From: Actinomadura xylanilytica
Lineage (GTDB): Bacteria > Actinomycetota > Actinomycetes > Streptosporangiales > Streptosporangiaceae
Assembly: GCF_030283145.1 (NCBI RefSeq)
Contig: NZ_JASNWE010000007.1
Location: forward strand, 62,001-126,000
Reading direction: 5' to 3'
DNA length: 64,000 bases
The stretch's first letter is position 1, and every line of letters starts with the position of its first letter. The notes under the pieces were generated by a model. That model made no database searches. It was not told the origin of the DNA and saw nothing but the letters and a program-made list of their open reading frames with translations. Shown here piece by piece: positions 53,813 through 60,559 of this stretch. Both the position numbers and the translations under genes were made by a program.

Positions 53813-53920
53813 ATGGCGGGTGCGCAGGTGCCGGAGACGATACTCCGGCCTCGGTACGAGGCGCGCTCAGCCGCGCCCGCCGAGGCTATCGGAGCCCACA
53901 GCCCGGTGGAGGGCCTCTGA
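53813..53920 (+). CDS. Small leader ORF (35 aa) coupled to the HNH gene
   Basis: ATG 53813 is preceded by a strong GGGGAGG at 5-bp spacing. The 35-codon frame (MAGAQVPETILRPRYEARSA... ending SPVEGL) ends TGATG, so its stop overlaps the HNH start by one base. The ribosome site is better than any for the HNH gene, hence reinitiation is likely. No family is recognised. Its function may be translational coupling or a regulatory peptide. Confidence 0.5.
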   Translation: MAGAQVPETILRPRYEARSAAPAEAIGAHSPVEGL

Positions 53921-54429
53921 TGCGACAGGTCCTTCTCCTGAACGCGACGTACGAACCACTCACGACGCTCCCGCTCCGGCGGGCGGTGTGCCTCGTGCTC
54001 AGGGAGAAGGCGGAGGTCGTCCATCACGACACCTCCGGCGCCGTCCTGCACTCGGCCGCGGTGTCGATCGAGGTCCCCTCGGTGATCAGGCTCCGCCGCT
54101 ACGTGCGGATCCCGTTCCGGACGCGGGTCCCGCTCACCCGGGCGGCGCTGATGCGGCGCGACAACTTCCGGTGCGTCTACTGCGGCCGGCGCGCCGAGAC
54201 CATCGATCACGTCCAGCCGCGCAGCCGCGGCGGCATGCACGTCTGGGAGAACTGCGTCGCCTCCTGCATGCCGTGCAACCACAGCAAGGCCGACCGGCTC
54301 CTCGACGAGCTCGGCTGGACGCTCACCGTCACGCCGGGCGTGCCGCGCGGCGCGCACTGGCGGCTCATCGGCGTCATCAACGACGGCGACCCTCAGTGGG
54401 CCCCCTACGTCACCCAGCCCGCCGCCTGA
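53920..54429 (+). CDS. HNH endonuclease
   Basis: 169 residues. Begins VLLLNATYEPLTTLPLRRAV, then a VPLTRAALMRRDNFRCVYCGRRAETIDHVQPRSRGGMHVWENCVASCMPCNHSKADR segment (about 66-125): HNH His in IDHV, Asn in WEN, and the CxxC pairs CVYC and CMPC for zinc. This is the small actinobacterial HNH family; function in DNA metabolism unknown, and it is not linked to a restriction or phage gene here. Coupled to the leader ORF before it. Confidence 0.93.
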   Translation: MRQVLLLNATYEPLTTLPLRRAVCLVLREKAEVVHHDTSGAVLHSAAVSIEVPSVIRLRRYVRIPFRTRVPLTRAALMRRDNFRCVYCGRRAETIDHVQPRSRGGMHVWENCVASCMPCNHSKADRLLDELGWTLTVTPGVPRGAHWRLIGVINDGDPQWAPYVTQPAA

Positions 54430-54489
54430 TCGCTCCCGCCCGTCCCCGCGGGCTGTCGCAGGCGGGGCGGGCGCCCGTATCCTGGACGG

Positions 54490-54708
54490 GTGCCACGCTA
54501 TGACTATCGATGCCGCGCCTGCGGGTCCACGTTCGAGGTGTCCCGCCCGATGATCGAGGCGTCCGACCCGGCGCCCTGCCCCGACGGCCACGACGACACC
54601 GTCAAGCTGCTGTCCACGGTGGCCGTCACGGGGACGGGCCGAGCCCCGGCCCCGGCGCCGCCGAGCGGCGGCGGAGGCGGTTGCTGCGGCGGGGGCTGCT
54701 GCGGCTGA
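54490..54708 (+). CDS. FmdB-family zinc ribbon protein
   Basis: 72 residues from GTG 54490. PRYDYRCRACGSTFEVSRPMIEASDPAPCP is the FmdB/Regulator zinc ribbon (CxxC and further Cys). The C-terminus is CCGGGCC-type, a Cys-Gly tail; such Gly/Cys tails occur in actinobacterial members. Possible regulator or metal-handling protein. 60 bp after the HNH gene. Confidence 0.9.
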   Translation: MPRYDYRCRACGSTFEVSRPMIEASDPAPCPDGHDDTVKLLSTVAVTGTGRAPAPAPPSGGGGGCCGGGCCG

Positions 54709-54840
54709 CCCCACCGGCCGGAGGACCGGCGGCCCCCCGGGTGCCCGGGAGCGCTGACGGAGGAACCCGCGCCGACCGTCCGATGACGGCCTGCGCGGGT
54801 TCCGGTGTGCGCGGGTTCCGGTTGCGCGCCGGGACGGCGG

Positions 54841-56697
54841 TCAGCCGCGGGAGAGCTGGCCCACGTCGCGGGCCGCGCCGGTGGAGGCCGAGGTCGCCAT
54901 CGCCGCGTACGCCTGTAGGGCGGCGCTCACCGTGCGCTGGCGGTCGCGCGGACGGTAGCCGCCCAGCTCGGCGAGGAGCCGCTCGCGGCGGGCCGCCAGC
55001 TCGTCCTGCGGGACGTCCAGCTCCAGCGAGCGGTTCGGGATGTCGATCACGATCCGGTCGCCGTCCTGGACCAGGGCGATGATGCCGCCGCCCGCGGCCT
55101 CGGGGGAGGCGTGCCCGATCGACAGGCCGCTGGTGCCGCCGGAGAACCGGCCGTCGGTGACCAGCGCGCAGGACTTCCCGAGCCCGCGGCCCTTGAGGAA
55201 GCTGGTCGGGTAGAGCATCTCCTGCATGCCGGGTCCGCCCTTGGGGCCCTCGTAGCGGATGACCACCACGTCGCCGGCCTTGACCTTGTCGCCGAGGATG
55301 CCCTCGACCGCGTCGTCCTCGCACTCGAAGACCACCGCCGGGCCGGTGAAGGTGAGCAGCTCCTCGTCGACGCCCGCGGTCTTGACGATGGCGCCCTCGG
55401 GCGCGATGTTGCCGCGCAGCACCGCCAGGCCGCCGTCGGTAGTGTAGGCGTGCTCCGCCTCGCGGATGCAGCCGTTCTCGCGGTCGAGGTCGAGCTCCTC
55501 CCAGCGCGCGCTCTGGCTGAACGCCGAGGTGGTGCGGACCCCGCCCGGCGCGGCGTGGAACATCTCCACGGCCTCCGGGAGGACGTCGGGCGACCGCACG
55601 TCCCACTTGGCGAGGTGCTCGGTCAGCGAGGCGGAGTGGACCGAGGTCACCGAGCGGTGCAGCAGCCCGGCGCGGTCGAGCTCGCCCAGCATCGCGGGGA
55701 TGCCGCCCGCGCGGTGGCAGTCCTCGACGTGGTATTCGGGGGTGGCCGGGGCGAGCTTGCAGATGCACGGCACCCGCCGGGACAGCTCGTCGATCTCCTT
55801 GAGGCCGAAGTCGACGCCGCCCTCGTAGGCGGCGGCCAGCAGGTGCAGGATCGTGTTGGTCGAGCCGCCCATGGCGATGTCGAGCACCATGGCGTTCTCG
55901 AACGCGTCCCGGGTGGCGATGTTCAGCGGCAGGACGGACGCGTCGTCCTGCTCGTAGTAGCGGCGGGCGACGTCGACGACCGCGCGGCCGGCGTCCTCGT
56001 ACAGGCGCCTGCGGGCGGTGTGGGTGGCCAGCACGGTGCCGTTGCCGGGCAGCGCGAGCCCGATCGCCTCGGTCAGGCAGTTCATCGAGTTGGCGGTGAA
56101 CATGCCCGAGCAGGAGCCGCAGGTCGGGCAGGCGCTCTCCTCCAGCTCGGTCAGCTTGTCGGCGGCGACCGAGGCGTCGGCGGAGGCGATGATCGGGTCG
56201 ATCAGGTCGAGCTTGTTGCCGCCCAGCACGCCCTCGACCGGCTTGCCGGCCTCCATCGGGCCGCCGGAGACGAAGACCGTCGGGATGTTGAGCCGCAGCG
56301 CGGCCAGCAGCATCCCCGGCGTGATCTTGTCGCAGTTGGAGACGCAGATCAGCGCGTCGGCGCAGTGCGCGTTCACCATGTACTCGATCGCGTCGGCGAT
56401 CAGCTCGCGGGAGGGCAGCGAGTAGAGCATCCCGCCGTGGCCCATGGCGATGCCGTCGTCGACCGCGATCGTGTTGAACTCGCGGGGGACGCCGCCGGCC
56501 TCCTTCACCGCGCCGGCCACGACGTCGCCGACCTCGCGCAGGTGGACGTGGCCGGGGACGAACTGGGTGTAGCTGTTGGCCACCGCGACGATCGGCTTGC
56601 CGAAGTCCTCGCGGGCCACGCCGCTGGCGCGCATGAGCGCGCGGGCGCCCGCCATGTTCCTGCCGTGGGTGACCGTACGCGACCTGAGCGGGGGCAT
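54841..56697 (-). CDS. ilvD: Dihydroxy-acid dehydratase
   Basis: 618 residues, usual length for the long form. Start ATG 56697 with GGAGAGG before it (five further upstream codons are in frame). Iron-sulphur ligands in CVSNCDKITPGM and CPTCGSCSGMFTANSMNCL; conserved SLPSRELIADAIEYMVNAHCADAL, and DIPNRSLELDV, GHASPEAAGGGIIALVQDGDRI near the C-terminus. Dehydrates 2,3-dihydroxy acids in valine, leucine and isoleucine synthesis. Stands alone, no other ilv gene adjacent; the ThDP enzyme is far away. Confidence 0.97.
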   Translation of the reverse strand: MPPLRSRTVTHGRNMAGARALMRASGVAREDFGKPIVAVANSYTQFVPGHVHLREVGDVVAGAVKEAGGVPREFNTIAVDDGIAMGHGGMLYSLPSRELIADAIEYMVNAHCADALICVSNCDKITPGMLLAALRLNIPTVFVSGGPMEAGKPVEGVLGGNKLDLIDPIIASADASVAADKLTELEESACPTCGSCSGMFTANSMNCLTEAIGLALPGNGTVLATHTARRRLYEDAGRAVVDVARRYYEQDDASVLPLNIATRDAFENAMVLDIAMGGSTNTILHLLAAAYEGGVDFGLKEIDELSRRVPCICKLAPATPEYHVEDCHRAGGIPAMLGELDRAGLLHRSVTSVHSASLTEHLAKWDVRSPDVLPEAVEMFHAAPGGVRTTSAFSQSARWEELDLDRENGCIREAEHAYTTDGGLAVLRGNIAPEGAIVKTAGVDEELLTFTGPAVVFECEDDAVEGILGDKVKAGDVVVIRYEGPKGGPGMQEMLYPTSFLKGRGLGKSCALVTDGRFSGGTSGLSIGHASPEAAGGGIIALVQDGDRIVIDIPNRSLELDVPQDELAARRERLLAELGGYRPRDRQRTVSAALQAYAAMATSASTGAARDVGQLSRG

Positions 56698-56978
56698 CTG
56701 AGACCTCTCCAAACCTGTGACGTGCTGTGCTGCCGATCGTACGACCGTGTCCGCGCCGATGCGGCGGGCGTGGCGACCGGGCCCGGACGGACCTGCGCAG
56801 CGGCGGATCGCGGCGCTGCCGCCGGCTCAGCAGAGGTCATGTGGGGCCGGCGAGTCTGCTTTCGATGGTACCAACGGCCCGCGATGCCCCCGCAGGGCGC
56901 GCGGGACGGGTCGCCGACGATCGGGAACGCCGGGCCCATGGGGCGAGCCCGGCGCGGGGGCGGGCGGGGCCCGCCCGG

Positions 56979-57767
56979 TCACTCCTCGGGGTACTTGGGC
57001 GGCAGGGCCTCCTCGGCCGCCTGGAAGATGCGCTGGACGTCGGTCTCGGTCAGGATCTTCGGGCGCCGGCGCAGGTAGGACCGGGCCCGGTTGCCCGCGT
57101 AGACGTCCACGTCCCGGACCCGCATCACCTTCCACGGGATGGACGGGCCGTAGATGGCCACCGACGGCTGGACCGGCACCTCGAAGCCGACCTGGCCGCC
57201 GATGATCTCGCTGGCCTGCTCGGCCTCCCACCGGGCCTCGTCCAGGCGGTCCTTCTTGTTGAAGGGGCCGTGGAAGAGCTTGCGGTGGGACATGGTCCGC
57301 ACCGGAAGCCGCTTGTCCCACTTCTCGGAGTCGATGGCGTAGACGCCGCTCGGGCCGATCACCAGGTGATCGATCCGGCCGTCGCTGACGCCCTCGTCGT
57401 CACGGGGTACCGCGCGCGCGTGCAGAACGCGGTATCCGTTCCGTTCCAGGGACCGGAGCTGCTTCTCGGTGCGCCGCTCGGCGGCCGAGGACTTCTGCCA
57501 GGCGGGCACGCTGGAGCTCTTGCGAGCCCGGCGGACCACGTCGACGATGATCGCCAGGACCGCCCCGGTGATCCCGATGCGGATGTCGAAGACGACCGTG
57601 AGGACGAGGCCGATCACGATCGCCGCGCCGGCCCGCCAGAGCCAGCGGCGGATCTGCGGGTCGCTGAGCATGTCCCCGTACGTCTGCTGTTCGGTCGGCC
57701 GTTCGACGGGGGTCTGCTGAGGCTGGCCGCGCTCCTCCTGGGTCTCGTCCCGCTCCGTGATAGCCAT
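56979..57767 (-). CDS. Membrane-anchored NERD (nuclease-related) domain protein
   Basis: 262 residues from ATG 57767; ATG 57803 would be longer. Gln/Glu/Arg-rich N-terminus (about 1-45), two adjacent hydrophobic segments (about 46-68 and 69-82), then a NERD domain: SAAERRTEKQLRSLERNGYRVLHARAVPRDD, GRIDHLVIGPSGVYAIDSEKWDKRL with DHLV and SEKW matching the nuclease core of Asp-(Glu)-x-Lys. Function unknown; NERD domains resemble restriction endonucleases and occur on membranes or with helicases. Divergent from the amidase gene. Confidence 0.9.
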   Translation of the reverse strand: MAITERDETQEERGQPQQTPVERPTEQQTYGDMLSDPQIRRWLWRAGAAIVIGLVLTVVFDIRIGITGAVLAIIVDVVRRARKSSSVPAWQKSSAAERRTEKQLRSLERNGYRVLHARAVPRDDEGVSDGRIDHLVIGPSGVYAIDSEKWDKRLPVRTMSHRKLFHGPFNKKDRLDEARWEAEQASEIIGGQVGFEVPVQPSVAIYGPSIPWKVMRVRDVDVYAGNRARSYLRRRPKILTETDVQRIFQAAEEALPPKYPEE

Positions 57768-57933
57768 GAGTGACGCTCCGTATTCCTCTCGGCTGGGGAG
57801 CATGATCCTCCGTGCGCAGAGTAATCACTCCGTGGTGCGGCGACCAGCCGTGTCGGGTTCATACTTTTGTCGCCGTATTTGGGTGAATATCTGCTGGATT
57901 GGTTGGGTACGTTAGTTGCCTTCGATGCCATCT

Positions 57934-57962
57934 TTGATGGTCTCGCCTCCGGCGTCTAGCGT
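57934..57962 (+). promoter_or_regulatory. Leaderless-type promoter of the amidase gene
   Basis: -35 TTGATG (57934-57939), 17-bp spacer, -10 TAGCGT (57957-57962). The GTG at 57971 begins 9 bases after the -10, about where transcription would start, and no ribosome site precedes it. Confidence 0.6.
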
Positions 57963-57970
57963 TCCGCCCT

Positions 57971-59401
57971 GTGACCCTTACCCACGAGTTGAGCGCCGTC
58001 CGCATGGCCGCCGCGATCCGCGCCGGGGAGCTCTCCCCGGTCGAGGTCGCCGCCCACTATCTGGACCGTATCGAACGACTGAACCCACAGGTGGGCGCCT
58101 ACACGACGGTGACCGCCGAACTGGCGGTGGAACGGGCCCGCCTCGCCGAGAAGCAGGTGCGGGAGGCCGCCGATCCGCGCGATCTGCCGCCGCTGCACGG
58201 CGTGCCGATCCCGGTGAAGGACCTCAATATGGTGCGCGGGGTCCGGATGACGTTCGGATCGAAGGTTTTTGACGAACTCTCCGGGTTCGCGGACGACAAC
58301 GTCGTACTGCTCCTGAGGGAAGCAGGTTCTGTCCTTCTCGGTAAGACCGCCACCCCCGAATTCGGTCTGCCCTGTTACACCGAGAACGCGCTCGGGCCGC
58401 CCGCCCGCACCCCCTGGGACCTCTCCCGGTCGGCGGGCGGCTCCAGCGGCGGCGCGGCGGCGGCCGTGGCGGCGGGCCTGGCGCCGGTGGCCCAGGGCAG
58501 CGACGGGGGCGGCTCGATCCGGATCCCCAGCAGCGTCTGCGGCCTGTTCGGGATCAAGCCCACCCGGGGCCGCGTCTCCCAGGGGCCGATCGTCCCGGAC
58601 CTGTTCGGCCTGTCGGCCAACGGGCCGATCGCCCGCACGGTGCGCGACGCCGCCGCGCTGCTGGACGTGATGGCCCGCCCCATGCCGGGCGACCTCTACC
58701 TCGCGCCACCGCTCGCGGCGGGGGAGACCTTCCTCGGGCACGCCGACCGTCCACCGGGCCGGCTCCGGATCGCGCGCAGCAGGGAACCGGCCGTGGCAGG
58801 GGCAGAGGTCCATCCCGACTGCGTCGCGGCGTACGAGGAGGCCGGCCTCCTGCTGGAGGAGCTCGGCCACGAGGTCGTCGAGCTGCCCTCCCTGCTGGGC
58901 CCCGAGCTGGTCCCGCACTTCGTGCTGCTGTGGGGCGTCATGGCGACGCTCACGCCCGTCCCTGCGGAGAGCGAGCATCTGCTCCAGCCGCTGACCCGCT
59001 GGCTGCGCGAACGCGGCCACGCGGTGACGGCGCCGCAGCTGTTCCAAGCGCACGCCGCGTTGCAGGCGGCCCTGCGGACGGCGTTTCCGGTGATGAACGG
59101 GTTCGACGCGATCCTGCACCCGACCCTCGCGCAGCCGCCCGCGCCCATCGGGTACTTCCACGACCAGGAGCCTGAGGAGAACTTTGAGCGCCAGATGCGG
59201 TTCACCCCGTTCTGCGCCGCGTACAACATCTCCGGCCAGCCCGCCGTCAACGTCCCGCTGCACTGGAACGCCGACGGCCTGCCCATCGGCGTGATGCTCG
59301 CGGGGAGGCTCGGCGGCGAGGGCACGCTCATCTCCCTGGCCGCGCAGCTTGAGGAGGCCCGCCCCTGGATCGACCGCAAACCGCCCATCTGGGACGAGTG
59401 A
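57971..59401 (+). CDS. Amidase (amidase-signature family)
   Basis: 476 residues. Catalytic Lys in HGVPIPVKDLN (about 76-86), Gly/Ser-rich signature SRSAGGSSGGAAAAVAAGLAPVAQGSDGGGSIRIP with cis-Ser and nucleophile Ser. Resembles GatA-like amidases that are not GatCAB (no GatB/GatC nearby); substrate amide unknown. GTG start without a ribosome site suggests leaderless translation. AT-rich divergent region upstream. Confidence 0.93.
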   Translation: MTLTHELSAVRMAAAIRAGELSPVEVAAHYLDRIERLNPQVGAYTTVTAELAVERARLAEKQVREAADPRDLPPLHGVPIPVKDLNMVRGVRMTFGSKVFDELSGFADDNVVLLLREAGSVLLGKTATPEFGLPCYTENALGPPARTPWDLSRSAGGSSGGAAAAVAAGLAPVAQGSDGGGSIRIPSSVCGLFGIKPTRGRVSQGPIVPDLFGLSANGPIARTVRDAAALLDVMARPMPGDLYLAPPLAAGETFLGHADRPPGRLRIARSREPAVAGAEVHPDCVAAYEEAGLLLEELGHEVVELPSLLGPELVPHFVLLWGVMATLTPVPAESEHLLQPLTRWLRERGHAVTAPQLFQAHAALQAALRTAFPVMNGFDAILHPTLAQPPAPIGYFHDQEPEENFERQMRFTPFCAAYNISGQPAVNVPLHWNADGLPIGVMLAGRLGGEGTLISLAAQLEEARPWIDRKPPIWDE

Positions 59402-59453
59402 CCGCAGGCCCGCGCCGCCGGGCCGCTCGGGCCGCTCGGGCCGCCGACGCCGG

Positions 59454-60446
59454 TTAGGCGAGGGCGGCGCGGATCCGGTTGCTGACGTCGTCGAGGAGGT
59501 TGTCGGGGACGAGTTCGGCGTCGCCGATGGCCGAGAACAGCGCGGGCAGCCCCGGCAGCGGGTACGGGTCGTCGTCGGTGCCGTGCAGGGCGGCCTTGCC
59601 GAGGGGCCGGCGCCGCAGGGACGCGCGGGCGCGGGCCCAGGCCGTCTGCACCTCCTCGGGGGAGGGGACCCCGAAGCCGTGTCCGACGGGGGCCGCGTGC
59701 CTCAGCCTGACCAGGGCGCCGTCGGTGAACTCGGCCGCCAGCTTGCAGCGCTCGACGAGCCCGGCGCGGGCCGGGCCGTCGATGCGGCCCATCACCGTGC
59801 AGGGGGTGCGGCACCGGGACGCGCAGTCGCCGAGCGCCTGGGCGACCTGGCTGTGCTGCCGGTCGAGGTAGGCGCGCCAGCCCGGAGGGGGCTCCTTGGC
59901 GACGCGGAGGGCGCGCTCGCAGGCCGAACGCTCTGGACGGGTGTGGTCGCAGGTGCGCTCGGCGCCCGGCTCGAGGGCGGCGCCGAAGCGGCTTCCGGGG
60001 CCGTCCACCGACGCACCCAGCAGCGCGGGGTCGCCCGCGTGGCCGAGCACCGGCTCCCAGGCCAGCAGCGCCAGGTACTCGCTGGCGATGTGGACCGCGG
60101 CGACCAGCGCCGCCATCTCGCGGCGGTACCAGCGGATGGCGATCACCTCCAGCAGGAGGGAGTAGGCAGGGCGCAGGCTGGCCAGCGCGCCGCGCGGGCG
60201 CTCCTTGGGGGCCTGCGGCATCCGGCTGGCGCGGGCCCGGTCGAGCAGGTCCTTGGGGACCTCGCCGACGGCCTCGGGCATGCCGAAGTCCTCGGCGTCC
60301 AGATCGAGCAGGCGCTGCCCGAACGCGCACAGCGCCGCGACCGGCGCCGCGGCCGGGGCCAGCCCGTCGCCGGTGACCAGGGCCTCCAGATCGCCGAAGG
60401 CGTGCCGTCTCGCCAGTGCCGTCAGAACGTCCCGCGCGGTCTCCAC
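59454..60446 (-). CDS. Cysteine-containing protein of unknown function (330 aa)
   Basis: 330 residues, ATG 60446. Mostly helical with no signal peptide or membrane segment. Cysteines: Cys166 and Cys176 (CX9C), Cys208, 212 and 216 (CX3CX3C, DCASRCRTPC), Cys234 and Cys40. The CX3CX3C cluster looks metal- or Fe-S-binding but matches no family I know; the helical part YSLLLEVIAIRWYRREMAALVAAVHIASEY may form a bundle. Converges on the amidase 52 bp away; upstream lies a long hairpin and pepN. Function not recognised. Confidence 0.8.
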   Translation of the reverse strand: METARDVLTALARRHAFGDLEALVTGDGLAPAAAPVAALCAFGQRLLDLDAEDFGMPEAVGEVPKDLLDRARASRMPQAPKERPRGALASLRPAYSLLLEVIAIRWYRREMAALVAAVHIASEYLALLAWEPVLGHAGDPALLGASVDGPGSRFGAALEPGAERTCDHTRPERSACERALRVAKEPPPGWRAYLDRQHSQVAQALGDCASRCRTPCTVMGRIDGPARAGLVERCKLAAEFTDGALVRLRHAAPVGHGFGVPSPEEVQTAWARARASLRRRPLGKAALHGTDDDPYPLPGLPALFSAIGDAELVPDNLLDDVSNRIRAALA

Positions 60447-60467
60447 GGCCTCAACCCTCCCACCCGG

Positions 60468-60518
60468 CCCGCCGTGATCAGGCGATCGAGGCGGAAACGA
60501 TCACATGATCACGGCGGG
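60468..60518. repeat. Long inverted repeat with nested GATCG dyad
   Basis: Arms CCCGCCGTGATCA (60468-60480) and TGATCACGGCGGG (60506-60518), 13 bp perfect; the loop contains GATCG (60484-60488) and CGATC (60498-60502), which also pair. Located between the Cys-rich gene start (60446) and the end of pepN (60560). Confidence 0.85.
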
Positions 60519-60522
60519 TCGG

Positions 60523-60553
60523 CCCGGCCGGACCCGGTCCGGGTCCGGCCGGG
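60523..60553 (-). terminator. 15-bp hairpin after pepN
   Basis: CCCGGCCGGACCCGG-T-CCGGGTCCGGCCGGG, perfect 15-bp arms (60523-60537 and 60539-60553), starting 6 bp past the pepN stop in the minus direction. Confidence 0.75.
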
Positions 60554-60559
60554 TCAGGG

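Noticed and set aside
56698..56978. Possible T-box or attenuator before ilvD
   Set aside because: No T-box sequence or leader peptide rich in branched-chain codons was found; only short GTAC-centred symmetry.
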